Shown in pieces: positions 18,541-28,296 of a stretch of DNA of 64,000 bases (position 1 is the first letter of the stretch; each line of letters begins with the position of its first letter). Below the pieces are notes generated by a model. The model did no database searches and had not been told where the DNA came from. It saw only the letters and a program-made list of their open reading frames with translations. The stretch covers positions 1,612,001-1,676,000 of the forward strand of contig NC_015948.1 in assembly GCF_000223905.1 (NCBI RefSeq), read 5' to 3'. Both the position numbers and the translations under genes were made by a program. The DNA comes from Haloarcula hispanica ATCC 33960. Lineage in GTDB: Archaea; Halobacteriota; Halobacteria; Halobacteriales; Haloarculaceae.

Positions 18541-20523
18541 TCAGACAGCCTCGACCTGCTGTTCGCCGTATATCTCTGCGAGTTTCTCGCGGTACGCGCT
18601 GCGGATGTTGCGGCGCTTCTTTTTCATCGACGGCGTGAGCAAGTCGTTCTCGGCGGTCCACTCCCGGGAGACGAGCGCGAACGACTTGATCCGCTCGACG
18701 CGTTCGAGTTCCTCGTTGACCGCGTCGACGGCAGTCTGGACCCACGCGTGGACGCGGTCGTCCTCGACTAGTTCCTCGGGGTCGTCGGGGAGGTCGACGC
18801 CCTCGCTGTCGGCCCACCGGCGGAGTTCCTCGAAGTTCGGGACGATTATCGCGCCGACGAACTTCTGGTCGTCGCCGACGACCATGACCTGATCGACCCG
18901 GTCGTTCGTCGCGAACTGGTCTTCGATGGGCTGTGGTGCGACGTTTTTCCCCGTCGAGAGGACGAGCAGTTCCTTGAGGCGGTCGTGATAGATGAGGAAG
19001 TCGTCGTCGGTCCGTTCGACGATGTCGCCGGTGCGGAACCACTGGGTGCCGTCGATTTCGGTGAAGGCCCGCGTCGTCGCGTCGGGCGCGTTCCAGTACC
19101 CCTGCGTGACGTTCGGGCCGTCGACGAGCAGTTCGCCCACGTCGCCAGTGACGCCGTCGAATTCGCTGGCGTCGACGACGTCGGTATCGATGTGAACGTC
19201 GACCTCAGTCAGCGGAGCACCCAGGGTTCCGGGACGGACGTCTTCCGGCGGGTTCACCGTCAGAACCGGTGAGGTCTCAGTGAGGCCGTACCCTTCGAGT
19301 ATCGTCAGCCCCATCCCGAGGAACGTCTCACAGAGCGTTTTCGAGAGACTCCCGCCGCCGCTGACCATGAACTCGATGTTCCCACCGAGCCGTTCTTTGA
19401 CCGTGCTGTAGACGAGTCGATCAGCGAGCGAGTGTTTCGCAGTGAGTATCGGTCCCGGGTCGTCAGTCCGGGCGTAGTCGCGGGCCACGTCCATCGACCA
19501 GTCGAAAATCCGCTTTTTGAGCGGGGACTCGCTGGCCTGCGTTCGCATATTGTCGAAAATACGCTCGTAAACTCTGGGGACGCTCAGCCCGGTCATCGGT
19601 TTGACGGTCTGGAGGTCGTCGGCCAGCGTATCCGGGCTTTCGGCGTAGCTCACAGCCGCGCCGGAGGCGTACATGAAGAAATGGCCCGCGAGGCGCTCGA
19701 AGACGTGCGCCAGGGGGAGGAACGCTATCGAACGCGTCTCGGCGGTGACGGTCGGCAGGTCCGGCGGCTTGTCCGGTCGTGGCCCGATTCGCCTGCGGGC
19801 CTGATTGACGTTCGCTCGGAAGTTGCGGTGGGTGAGTTGGACCCCTTTCGGCTGGCCCGTCGTCCCGGAGGTGTAGATGAGGCTCGCCAGATCGTCGGGG
19901 TCGCGGTCGTCCAGCCAGGACTGGTACGCCGACTCGCTGAACGTCTCCTCGCCGCGCCTGTACACTGTTTCGAGTGTGTACACGTCCTCGCGGTCCACGT
20001 CGATGTCGTCCATGACGACGATGAACGAAAGCGACAGGTCCTCCTCGATAGCCAGGACACGGTCCAGCATCTCGGCGTTCTCCACGACGACGGCGCTCGC
20101 CTCTGGGTCCGACAGCAGATACTGCACCTGTTTCGGCGAGGAATCCGTGTACACGGTCGTCACCACCCCGCCCGCAGACAGAACGGCAAAGTCGCTCAGC
20201 GCCCACTCCATCCGCGTGTTGGCCAGAATACCGACGCGGGCGTCCGGGCCGACACCGAGGTCACGGAACCCTGCGGCCAGGTATTTGACCAGGTGATGCA
20301 TCCGCTCGTAGCTGAGTTCGGCGTAGTCGCCGTCGGGAGCCGCCGGTATCACGTCGCCAGTCAGTGACCGGTCGTAGACACCACCCTTGTACAGTTGGGC
20401 GGTCGTGTCGGCGTTCCGGGCCGCGCTTGCGGCAAACATTTCGCCCAGCGTGTCGTCGCCGATGACGTCATCAGTGTGCGCTTCCTCGGCCGTCCGCCAG
20501 TCAGAGTGATTGCCCGCAGTCAT
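18541..20523 (-). CDS. Long-chain acyl-CoA synthetase (AMP-forming)
   Basis: A 660-residue ANL-superfamily enzyme. The P-loop LIYTSGTTGQPKGVQLTHRN, the A5 motif ILEGYGLTETSPV, WFRTGDIVE, and DRLKELLVLSTGKNVAPQPIED near the C-terminus are all present, as is the PSMKKKRR catalytic lysine region at the end. It activates fatty acids to acyl-CoA using ATP and fits with the beta-oxidation genes at 26-29 kb, though they are not adjacent. Length is normal for FAA1/LACS-type enzymes. Confidence 0.92.
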   Translation of the reverse strand: MTAGNHSDWRTAEEAHTDDVIGDDTLGEMFAASAARNADTTAQLYKGGVYDRSLTGDVIPAAPDGDYAELSYERMHHLVKYLAAGFRDLGVGPDARVGILANTRMEWALSDFAVLSAGGVVTTVYTDSSPKQVQYLLSDPEASAVVVENAEMLDRVLAIEEDLSLSFIVVMDDIDVDREDVYTLETVYRRGEETFSESAYQSWLDDRDPDDLASLIYTSGTTGQPKGVQLTHRNFRANVNQARRRIGPRPDKPPDLPTVTAETRSIAFLPLAHVFERLAGHFFMYASGAAVSYAESPDTLADDLQTVKPMTGLSVPRVYERIFDNMRTQASESPLKKRIFDWSMDVARDYARTDDPGPILTAKHSLADRLVYSTVKERLGGNIEFMVSGGGSLSKTLCETFLGMGLTILEGYGLTETSPVLTVNPPEDVRPGTLGAPLTEVDVHIDTDVVDASEFDGVTGDVGELLVDGPNVTQGYWNAPDATTRAFTEIDGTQWFRTGDIVERTDDDFLIYHDRLKELLVLSTGKNVAPQPIEDQFATNDRVDQVMVVGDDQKFVGAIIVPNFEELRRWADSEGVDLPDDPEELVEDDRVHAWVQTAVDAVNEELERVERIKSFALVSREWTAENDLLTPSMKKKRRNIRSAYREKLAEIYGEQQVEAV

Positions 20524-20682
20524 GTCATACCGCAGTGTTCACTAGGCCAGCCCAAATATGTGCAGGATGTTAACACTCAATTGGTTTGTCGGAGTTGATT
20601 CCGTCAACGGTTTTGGAAGAAGGGGCGACGAGTGGCAACCTGTCTCGCCAAAGCTTTGTCATGAGAGCGAGATAGCCATCAC

Positions 20683-20892
20683 ATGGTCGTCTCGACGGAA
20701 CCAGCCTGGGGTGATGCCGTGGAGCAGTTCGTCAAAGAGTACGAGAGCGCCATCGTGTACGCCGATATCGAGCAAGAGACAGTCCTGCACGAGGGAGCGG
20801 TTCGCGTCCTCGCAAACGGCTGGGTCGAACTACCCACGGGGCGACTCCTCTCACCAGACGCAGTCCACCACATCGATGCGCAGGTGGACTGA
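20683..20892 (+). CDS. Small hypothetical protein
   Basis: A 69-residue acidic protein (MVVSTEPAWGDAVEQFVKEY, then ESAIVYADIEQETVLHEGAV) with a balanced haloarchaeal composition and a plausible beta-rich fold. No family recognised. It stands divergent from the acyl-CoA synthetase, about 160 bases apart. An antisense frame (20679-20972) covers it but lacks acidic bias and is judged a shadow. Confidence 0.6.
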   Translation: MVVSTEPAWGDAVEQFVKEYESAIVYADIEQETVLHEGAVRVLANGWVELPTGRLLSPDAVHHIDAQVD

Positions 20893-21000
20893 AAAGAGCG
20901 TGCGAGTTTGCCAGCGAAGGGATGCACCCGAACGGCCGGAGTCGCGGGTGCGCACCCGGAAAGCGGTAACACCGTCCGGAAGACAGTTAGAACAGACGTG

Positions 21001-21180
21001 TTACTGCCACTCTAGTCGGCAGTCCTCGTTGCAAAAGTGGGCGGTTTCGACGCTGCCGTCTTCTATCCATGTGATGACACGGTGTGTCACTTCGTTAGCG
21101 ATAGCGTCGCCGCAGGTAGCACACTCCGGTGCCTCGTCCTCGTCGATATTCTCGTGGTGATCTGATGTCGGGTCGACCAT
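21001..21180 (-). CDS. Small zinc-finger protein (59 residues)
   Basis: Read on the minus strand from ATG at 21180 to TAA at 21001: MVDPTSDHHENIDEDEAPEC, then ATCGDAIANEVTHRVITWIE, then DGSVETAHFCNEDCRLEWQ. Two Cys pairs (CATC and CNEDC) spaced about 30 residues apart make a treble-clef or zinc-ribbon-like site. Such short paired-CxxC proteins are frequent in haloarchaea (DUF7576-type by resemblance). It may bind nucleic acid or protein; nothing more can be said. Confidence 0.75.
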   Translation of the reverse strand: MVDPTSDHHENIDEDEAPECATCGDAIANEVTHRVITWIEDGSVETAHFCNEDCRLEWQ

Positions 21181-21319
21181 CTTAGTTGAGAGTGTCTTTC
21201 ACGCCACTTAATCCCACATACTTGCACTGAACGTCACGAACGTACACGAATGTCGAATCGGTTACAGAAGGCTAGCTACACGTAGTTACCGCAAACAGAC
21301 GCTCGATAGAAGATGCCCG

Positions 21320-22501
21320 CTATCGGTCTCGCGTGACGGATTCGCCAGGGGTTGTCGTCGCGCCCGAGGAGAGGACGACGCCCGCGTTCAGGCTGGTGTT
21401 GATGGCCGTTTTCGCGCCGTCTCCCGCGACGACGCCGAACTTCCGCCGCCCCGTCGAGACGCGGTCGCCTTTCACCGTCATCCGGACCGGGTCGCCGTCG
21501 TGGCGGAGGTTCGCTACCTGCGTTCCCGCGCCGAAGTTGACCTCGCGCCCGATGACGCTGTCACCGACATAGGAGACGTGGGGCACGTTCGACCCCGCCA
21601 TTAGCACCGTGTTCTTGAGTTCGACGCCGTGGCCGACGTGGGTATCCTCCCCCAGAAGGGTCGCCCCGCGGACGTAGGCGTTCGGGCCGACGTGTGCGCC
21701 CGAGCGGACCAGCGCCGGCCCCTCGATGACGACGCCTGGTTCGACGACCGCGCCCTCCTCGACGACGACTTCGCCACGCAGGTCGGCGTCACCGCGCACC
21801 TCGCCGTCGAGTCGCCGGTCCAGTTGTCCGAGTTTCCACTCGTTGGCTTCCAGCAGTTCCCAGGGACGGCCCACGTCGAGCCAGCGGTCGACCTCGACGG
21901 CGGTGACCGTCGACTCCTCGATGACTTTGGCGAGCACGTCCGTGATCTCCCGCTCGCCGCGGTCGCTGAGCGGCACGTCCAGCCAGTCCCGCGCTTCCGC
22001 CGGGAAGACGTACGCCCCGGCGTTGGCCAGGTCCGTCGGCGGGTCGTCCGGCTTCTCGACGATGCCGGTGATTGTGTCACCCTCGGTCGACAGCACGCCG
22101 TAGCTCGTCGGATCGTCGACGCGGTAGGCCGCGACCGACGGCGCGGCGTCGAAGAGGCCGCTGAGACTCGCAGCGTCGTAGAGGTTGTCGCCGTTGAGGA
22201 CTGCGAAGGGACCGTCGAGGTGCTCCCTCGCAGCGGCGACAGCGTCGGCGGTCCCCAGTTGCTCCTCCTGAACGGCGAAGCTGACCGGGACGCCGTTGTA
22301 CTCGTCGCCGAAGTACGAGCGGACCGCCTCGGCCTCGTAGCCGACGACGAAGATGAGTTCGTCGGCCCCCGCCTGGATTGCCGTGTCGGCGGTGTGTGCC
22401 ACCAGCGGCCGGTCCGCGACCGGGAGCATCGGCTTCGGTGTGTGGTCTGTCAACGGCCGCATACGCGTCCCCTGGCCTGCCGCGAGTACGACTGCTTGCA
22501 T
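21320..22501 (-). CDS. GlmU-like sugar nucleotidyltransferase/acyltransferase
   Basis: A 393-residue bifunctional protein. The N-terminal nucleotidyltransferase domain starts MQAVVLAAGQGTRMRPLTDH with TPKPMLPVADRPLV and QEEQLGTADAV, the nucleotide-binding signature. From about residue 230 the sequence is left-handed beta-helix (VVEEGAVVEPGVVIEGPALV, VGPNAYVRGATLLGEDTHVG). This fits archaeal GlmU, which makes UDP-GlcNAc from GlcN-1-P; related glucose-1-phosphate thymidylyltransferases share the layout, so the substrate is not certain. Confidence 0.88.
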   Translation of the reverse strand: MQAVVLAAGQGTRMRPLTDHTPKPMLPVADRPLVAHTADTAIQAGADELIFVVGYEAEAVRSYFGDEYNGVPVSFAVQEEQLGTADAVAAAREHLDGPFAVLNGDNLYDAASLSGLFDAAPSVAAYRVDDPTSYGVLSTEGDTITGIVEKPDDPPTDLANAGAYVFPAEARDWLDVPLSDRGEREITDVLAKVIEESTVTAVEVDRWLDVGRPWELLEANEWKLGQLDRRLDGEVRGDADLRGEVVVEEGAVVEPGVVIEGPALVRSGAHVGPNAYVRGATLLGEDTHVGHGVELKNTVLMAGSNVPHVSYVGDSVIGREVNFGAGTQVANLRHDGDPVRMTVKGDRVSTGRRKFGVVAGDGAKTAINTSLNAGVVLSSGATTTPGESVTRDR

Positions 22502-22611
22502 GGTCGGTCCGTTGCTCGGGCCCGAAAAATACCTACCGCTGTTGACTCGTTCGGGAGGCGGATTAGCGAGAAGTCACGCTGATTCGGTCGTGGAGAAAGC
22601 CCTATCTACAC

Positions 22612-23865
22612 CTATTCCACGGCCTCGAACGTCCACTCTGCCCCGAATGGCGTCGTCCGGTAGTCCCACCGCCTGTCCGCGTCCGGTTCCGTCACCAGTT
22701 CGATGGTTCTGGTTTCCCCAGCGGGAATCCGCTGCGTGTAGGGGCCATCAGAGTCAATGTACCACGTATCTGCGGAATAGCCGGCAAGTATGCCTGGTTC
22801 CTCGGGCGTCTTGAACTCGAAGATGGACTTGAACATCCCTGCGCTGTCGCCCACGTTCTCGACCTCCATCTCGACTATCGCTTCATCGCCCGTGACGTCC
22901 TCCGGCGGAACGTCGATGTTCGCCAGTTCGAACTCGGGGAAGCCACCGGGCGACTGAAGCGGGATTTCGATATCAGCGACTGCACTCCCTTCTGCGAGAT
23001 TTATGCCGAACGCGAGGTTGTCAATCTTGGCCTTCGGGACAGCGTAAATCAGATGGCCGCTGTAGGTCTGCCCTGGGTTGATGTTCTCCCCGGCTGCGTT
23101 CGTCCCGTCACGACCTGCGGCCGACTCGCTCACGAAGCTCGATTCGGGAACGACAAAGTCGTCTTTCGACACCGTCTTCGCCTCGCCAGTTCCGTTCTCG
23201 AACGTCACGCTCAGAATCAGGAGGATATTATCTGAGACCGTTTCGCGAATGGCATGGACAGTGTTATCGCCCAAAGCCCGTTCGCCAGAGGGGAGCTCGT
23301 AGGCGATCATCTGTTCGTAGGACATATCAGACACTGTGGCCTGAACGCCGCTCGCAAGCTCGATGGTTTCCCCAGTGCTCCCCCGCTTCGGGAGGACCGA
23401 CACGGTTGACGTGACCGTATCGTCGACGGCGTAGAAGTCCGACGACGGTTCAAACGCCCAAGCACCGGCGTACTCGGCGTCGACACGATAGCTATGCGAG
23501 ACTTCTTCGCCGGACGCCAGTCCGTCAGCGTTGACGGTGACTGTCTGTGGCTCAGTGTTAGCTGCTTCCGAATGGACGAACTCTATGGTTGCGTTCCCGG
23601 ATATCGGCTCACCACCGACATTGACGGCAGTCACGTCACCCTCGATGGTGTCACCGAACGCGACCTCCTTTGGCCCATTCACGGAGAGCAGTTTCAGCCG
23701 TGCCGGTGCCTCTTGATCTACTTCATACGTTGGTTCCGGCGTTGGTGTCGACTCACTGGTTCCGTCTCCGCCGTCTCCGTCTCCCCCGTCGCTCCCACTA
23801 CATCCTGCAAGGCTGAGTGCAGCGATGCTGCTTCCGATCGTACTTACGTATGTTCGCCGTTTCAT
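22612..23865 (-). CDS. Secreted Tat-type lipoprotein, unknown function
   Basis: A 417-residue protein with an N-terminal twin-arginine and lipobox signal: MKRRTYVSTIGSSIAALSLA followed by GCSGS, so Cys21 should be lipidated after Tat export, as is common in haloarchaea. A Gly/Asp/Ser/Thr-Pro linker (about 22-48) follows, then beta-sandwich-like sequence with repeated strands (two Ig/CARDB-like domains by appearance). No catalytic residues recognised. A surface-anchored binding or stress protein is likely. Confidence 0.85.
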   Translation of the reverse strand: MKRRTYVSTIGSSIAALSLAGCSGSDGGDGDGGDGTSESTPTPEPTYEVDQEAPARLKLLSVNGPKEVAFGDTIEGDVTAVNVGGEPISGNATIEFVHSEAANTEPQTVTVNADGLASGEEVSHSYRVDAEYAGAWAFEPSSDFYAVDDTVTSTVSVLPKRGSTGETIELASGVQATVSDMSYEQMIAYELPSGERALGDNTVHAIRETVSDNILLILSVTFENGTGEAKTVSKDDFVVPESSFVSESAAGRDGTNAAGENINPGQTYSGHLIYAVPKAKIDNLAFGINLAEGSAVADIEIPLQSPGGFPEFELANIDVPPEDVTGDEAIVEMEVENVGDSAGMFKSIFEFKTPEEPGILAGYSADTWYIDSDGPYTQRIPAGETRTIELVTEPDADRRWDYRTTPFGAEWTFEAVE

Positions 23866-24033
23866 ATACTACTGGCTTCATATACATATATAAATATGTT
23901 TTCTTTCACCTACGTAATTGTCAAATATCAACACAGAGAGTGGCTGAATTGCAAAGCCTGGAGGCTGAACTCACAGTTACGTGCGGACTGGGCAGAGTAG
24001 TAACGGATCGAACAGCGGGCACAGCAGTCGCTC

Positions 24034-24121
24034 ACTATAGTAACAATTGAAACAGTTCACACACTGATCACACTGCTGTCGTGCGATCAGGCGTGGGTTG
24101 GTTTTCAATGGCTACTATAGT
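24034..24121. repeat. MITE-like element of 88 bases with terminal inverted repeats
   Basis: The left end ACTATAGTAACAATTGAAAC is matched on the opposite strand by the right end ACTATAGTAGCCATTGAAAA, with two clear mismatches. It has no ORF. The shared TACTATAGTA core also occurs in a palindrome at 6652-6665. It ends 8 bases before the tRNA-Glu fragment. The whole 23866-24490 stretch holds this element, the tRNA fragment and, apart from a possible promoter for the ATPase gene, nothing else I can support. Confidence 0.6.
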
Positions 24122-24128
24122 TTGGTTA

Positions 24129-24183
24129 CGACAGTAATGTGCTCGGTCAGGGATTTGAACCCTGGTCCTCGGCTTGAAAGGCC
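24129..24183 (-). repeat. Duplicated 3' half of tRNA-Glu (att-like direct repeat, distal copy)
   Basis: This 55-base stretch equals 25918-25972 at 54 of 55 positions. It covers the tRNA-Glu 3' part (T arm, variable loop and 3' half of the anticodon arm) plus about 11 bases beyond the 3' end. The single difference lies in the anticodon-loop region. The 5' half of the tRNA is missing here, so it is not a tRNA gene. This is the usual footprint of integration into a tRNA gene. Confidence 0.85.
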
Positions 24184-24490
24184 TTCCGTAACCGCAGAGT
24201 GACCATTTGTTTCGAGCACACCCAAATCCACCCAATTGCGTTTTTTCGTCGCTACTAACAGCTAATGTACAGGGAGTACTTGAACCAACCTGCTGATTGT
24301 CCATCAGCCAAGTTCGATTGGGAGGTGTGTCTGGTTTTAATTCCCACACAAATGGCAGTCGGGACTGGTTCGAGAGCACCTTCTCAGAACCAGTCCGGCT
24401 ATACTGACTTCAAAATAAAGAAACCACGATTTCTGAAACTACGATTTCCAAAATCGGGAGTTCTATTGTATTGGGTATGGTACTGCCTGT

Positions 24491-25873
24491 ATGGCGCAAT
24501 TCGTTGACCGGGATATCGAACTCGAGAAGCTAACAGACTGTTACGAGTCTGTGACGGCGGATTTCGTCGTAATCTACGGCCGTCGCCGCCTCGGTAAGAG
24601 CGAACTCGTCCGCCAGTCCATCGCTGATCGGGACGACGCCGTATACTACCAGGCAGTCGAGTCCACGGCACCGAACCAACTCGAACAGTTCGTCGACACT
24701 GCAACTGCGCAGTTCCCGTCACTGCGAAACGTCCGCCGTGATTGGGAAGCACTCCTAGAAACACTCGGCGAAGAGGACGCCATTATCGTCATCGACGAGT
24801 TCCCGTTCCTCATTGAGGAGGACGAATCGCTCCCGTCACGGATACAGCGAGTTTGGGACATGAAGCTACAGGAGACGGGGATGACACTCGTGCTCGTCGG
24901 CTCTTCGATCAGCGTTATGGAGGACAAGGTGCTTTCCGGGAGCGCGCCGCTGTATGGACGCCGGACAGCAACAATCGATCTCAAGCCCCTCGAAGTAGTC
25001 GATGCGCAGCAGTTCTTCCCGGAATACGATCCCGAAACCGCAATCACCGCGTGGTCGATCTACGGCGGGACTCCGTATTATCTCCAGACTATCGATCCCG
25101 ACCAGCCGTTAGGAGCGAACGTCCAGCAGACAGTTCTGTCGGAGCGCGGGCTTCTGTACTCAGAACCGGAATTCCTTCTCCGCACCGAACTCCGGCAGCC
25201 GAACACGTACTTCAGTATCCTCCGCGCACTTGCTCATGGGCGTCGCACTCCGAACGAGATCGCGGGCATGGCCGGCGTGGATTCGGGGTCGCTCAGTACG
25301 TACTTACAGAAGCTTCGTCGACTCCGCCTCGTTGAACGCCACATCCCCGTCACTGAATCACCGAGGACCTCGAAACGCGGCCGGTACCGCATCGCTGCGC
25401 CGCTGTTCCGGTTCTGGTTTCGATTCGTCTACGGGAACCAGGATCAGCTTCGCATGCTCGGCGCCGATGCGTACGACAAACTCGTTGTGCCCGAGCTAGC
25501 GGATTACGTGAGCCCGTTGTTCGAACGCCTCTGCCAGCGAGCGATTCCAGACCTTATCGACCGGCAGTTCCGTGATGTCGGGCAGTGGTGGTTCAAAGAA
25601 CACGAGTTGGACATCCTCGGTCTCTCAGATAGGGGACTCGTTGCTGGCGAGTGTAAGTTCACCTCTCAGCCGGTAAGCGAAGGCGTGCTCTCTGATCTTG
25701 AACGAACCACGGAAGAAGTCCGGTGGTCAGGAGAACCAGCCGAGGAAGAGACGCTGTACGTCTTGTTCAGCCGCTCCGGATACACTGACGATCTCGAACG
25801 CGTCGCTGACACCCGCGATGACGTGCTTCTTTTCGAACTTTCAGATCTGGTAACAACTAACAGCACCTCGTGA
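24491..25873 (+). CDS. Archaeal-type ATPase with DUF234/nuclease-like C-terminus
   Basis: A 460-residue protein of the archaeal AAA (arCOG/MJ-type) ATPase family. Walker A is YGRRRLGKSELV near residue 30; Walker B is AIIVIDEFPFLIEE near 98; GSSISVMED is sensor 1. A winged-helix segment follows (RTPNEIAGMAGVDSGSLSTY). The C-terminal part is DUF234: RFWFRFVYGNQ..., and WWFKEHELDILGLSDRGLVAGECKF, a PD-(D/E)xK-like arrangement (E-x-D then ExK). Such genes are frequent in archaeal mobile regions. It is the only gene between the two tRNA-Glu repeat copies. Confidence 0.88.
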   Translation: MAQFVDRDIELEKLTDCYESVTADFVVIYGRRRLGKSELVRQSIADRDDAVYYQAVESTAPNQLEQFVDTATAQFPSLRNVRRDWEALLETLGEEDAIIVIDEFPFLIEEDESLPSRIQRVWDMKLQETGMTLVLVGSSISVMEDKVLSGSAPLYGRRTATIDLKPLEVVDAQQFFPEYDPETAITAWSIYGGTPYYLQTIDPDQPLGANVQQTVLSERGLLYSEPEFLLRTELRQPNTYFSILRALAHGRRTPNEIAGMAGVDSGSLSTYLQKLRRLRLVERHIPVTESPRTSKRGRYRIAAPLFRFWFRFVYGNQDQLRMLGADAYDKLVVPELADYVSPLFERLCQRAIPDLIDRQFRDVGQWWFKEHELDILGLSDRGLVAGECKFTSQPVSEGVLSDLERTTEEVRWSGEPAEEETLYVLFSRSGYTDDLERVADTRDDVLLFELSDLVTTNSTS

Positions 25874-25917
25874 ACGCGATCCACTCCCCACACAGTAGTG
25901 ACTTACGAGTTTGTTCG

Positions 25918-26003
<86 letters not shown>

Positions 26004-26218
26004 GTACTCAATCGTTCCGGGTGGACCAATTTAACCCCATCGAAATCAACGCTACCTGAGGATGCGTACCACAGACGTACGACTGTTGTGAGTCGGCAGG
26101 CTCCAGTAGCGTGTGTCAAAAAGATACGACGTATTCAGCCGGTGGGCGACTGTCCGCTATTACTTGCCTTCGAAGTCCGGCTCACTTCCGTCAGAGCTTC
26201 GCTCTGACGACGGACGCC

Positions 26219-28183
26219 TCACTTCCCTTCGAAGTTCGGCTCCCCGTCGCCCATGAACGCGTTGATGCCCTCCATCACGTCGTCGGTCCCGATGAGATGA
26301 CCGAAAGCCTGTGATTCGACTTCGAGGCCGGCATCGATGTCGTCGCGGCCGGCCAGCATCGCGCGCTTGGTGAGTTTCTGTGCGACCGGCGGGCCGGCGG
26401 CCATGTCTTTGGCCAGTTCGAGTGCGTGCTCGTGGAGGGCGTCGTTGTCGACGACCTCGTTAATGAAGCCGTATTCGGCCATCTCGTCGGCGTCGTAGCG
26501 GTCGCCGGTGAAGATAATCTCCTTGGCGCGGCCTTCGCCGACGATGCGGGCGAGGCGCTGTGTGCCGCCCCACCCCGGCAGGAGGCCGAGGTTGTGTTCG
26601 GGCTGGCCCAGTTCGGAGCGCTCCGAGGCCACGCGGAGGTCGGCACAGGTCGCCAGTTCCATCCCGCCGCCCAGCGCGTAGCCGTCGATGCCGGCGACGA
26701 CCGGCATCGAGCACTCCTCGAGCTTCCCGAAGGTTTGCTGGCCCTTGCGGGAGAGTTCGATGGCGTCCAGCGGCGTCGCGTTCGAGGCCATCGCCTGCAC
26801 GTCTGCCCCGGCGGAGAACGCTTTGTCGCCGGCCCCGGTCAGCAGGATGGCGCGCACCTCGTCGTCGTCTTCGAGCAGGTCGACGGCGTCGGCGAGGTCG
26901 TCCATCAGCTCAGGGCTGACGGTGTTCATCCGGTGTGGGCGGTCGAGTTCGATGTGACCGACCATGTCACCGGGGTACTCGACGGTGACATTATCGAACT
27001 CCGCTGGAGCCTCGTCCTCGGTACTGTAAAAGCCACCTTCCGCCGCGGCCTCTCGGAGGCCGTCAGAGACCGCGTAGCGCTCCGCGCCGGTCTCCTCGTG
27101 GGTTTCCTCAAGCGTGTCGACGAGCGTCTCGAGACCGGTCTTGTCGGCTATCTTCGCGGGACCGTCCGGGAAGCCGCCGCCGAGCTGGACGGCCTGGTCG
27201 ATGTCTGCAACGGGGGCCACGTCGTTCTCGACGAGCTTCCCGACCTCGTTTGCCATCACGGCGACGAGGCGGTGCTCGACGTCTTCGCGGCCGGCGTCGG
27301 TCGGAATATCGACGCCGCCGTTCTCGTAGTCGTAGAAGCCCTTGCCGGTCTTCTTCCCGAGTTCCTCGTTCTCGACTTTCTCCTCGAGCAGGGGACACGG
27401 GGCGTAGGGCTCGCCCAGCACTTCGTGCATATATTCGAGGACGTGGAGGCCGACGTCGTTACCGACCTGATCGGAGAGTTCGAACGACCCCATCGGCAGG
27501 CCCATGTCGAACTTCGTCGTCGAGTCGACCTCGGCGATGGTCGCTTCCTCGCCGTGGACGAGCCAGGCGGCCTCGTTCATCAGCGGGACGAGGATGCGGT
27601 TGACGATGAACCCCGGCGAGTCCTTGCGGACGCGGACCGGCGTTTTGCCGAAGTCTTCGGCGAGCGCCCCGATGGCGTCCAGCGTCTCGTCGCTGGAGTG
27701 TGCGCCGGAGATGACTTCGACCAGCTGCATCCGGACCGGCGGATTGAAGAAGTGCATCCCACAGAACTGCTCGGGTCGCTCGGTCACTTCCGACAGTTCC
27801 GTGATGGAGAGGCTGGACGTGTTCGTGGCGAAGATGGCGTCTTCGGGCGCGTGTTCTTCGACCTCCGTGTACACGTCCTTCTTGATCTCCATTTTCTCCG
27901 GCACGGCCTCGATGACCACGTCGACGTCGCTGACTGCTTCCTCGACATCGACCAGCGGCGTGACGCGGTCAAGCGCCGCATCGGCTTCCTCCTGGGTGAG
28001 CTGGTCTCGCTCGGCCAGCTTGTTCAGCGACCATTCGATGTTATCGTAGCCGTCCTCGACGAACTCGTCTTTGATGTCACGCATCCGCACGTCGTAGCCT
28101 GCGATGGCGGCCACTTCGGTGATTCCATGGCCCATGTTCCCGGCACCGAGCACGGCGATAGTGTCAATATCCTCGAAATCCAT
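26219..28183 (-). CDS. 3-hydroxyacyl-CoA dehydrogenase / enoyl-CoA hydratase fusion
   Basis: A 654-residue fusion from ATG 28183 (MDFEDIDTIAVLGAGNMGHG); an in-frame ATG 45 bases upstream is less likely. Residues about 1-290 form the dehydrogenase with the NAD-binding GAGNMGHG and FNPPVRMQLVEVI motif; the C-terminal 250 residues are a crotonase (GAGDKAFSAGADVQAM, GGGMELATCADLRVA). It covers two successive beta-oxidation steps in one chain, in the order dehydrogenase-then-hydratase, the reverse of bacterial FadB but common in archaea. It is divergent from the acyl-CoA dehydrogenase, sharing a 113-base promoter region. Confidence 0.93.
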   Translation of the reverse strand: MDFEDIDTIAVLGAGNMGHGITEVAAIAGYDVRMRDIKDEFVEDGYDNIEWSLNKLAERDQLTQEEADAALDRVTPLVDVEEAVSDVDVVIEAVPEKMEIKKDVYTEVEEHAPEDAIFATNTSSLSITELSEVTERPEQFCGMHFFNPPVRMQLVEVISGAHSSDETLDAIGALAEDFGKTPVRVRKDSPGFIVNRILVPLMNEAAWLVHGEEATIAEVDSTTKFDMGLPMGSFELSDQVGNDVGLHVLEYMHEVLGEPYAPCPLLEEKVENEELGKKTGKGFYDYENGGVDIPTDAGREDVEHRLVAVMANEVGKLVENDVAPVADIDQAVQLGGGFPDGPAKIADKTGLETLVDTLEETHEETGAERYAVSDGLREAAAEGGFYSTEDEAPAEFDNVTVEYPGDMVGHIELDRPHRMNTVSPELMDDLADAVDLLEDDDEVRAILLTGAGDKAFSAGADVQAMASNATPLDAIELSRKGQQTFGKLEECSMPVVAGIDGYALGGGMELATCADLRVASERSELGQPEHNLGLLPGWGGTQRLARIVGEGRAKEIIFTGDRYDADEMAEYGFINEVVDNDALHEHALELAKDMAAGPPVAQKLTKRAMLAGRDDIDAGLEVESQAFGHLIGTDDVMEGINAFMGDGEPNFEGK

Positions 28184-28296
28184 GACATATCGTTCCACTG
28201 CCGGCCGAGGCTTCAACGTTTCTCTCATTAGAAAACCACTCTCCAGTTTATTTCGGATTACAAACCATTAATGCATTTCACGTCAACACACCACAT

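Noticed and set aside
24238-24330. Another tRNA-like fragment upstream of the ATPase gene
   Set aside because: Sequence such as CTTGAACCAACC recalls a T arm, but no acceptor or stem pairing can be drawn.
26426-28231. 601-codon plus-strand frame opposite the fused beta-oxidation enzyme
   Set aside because: A long antisense shadow caused by GC codon bias; the minus-strand product is a complete known enzyme.
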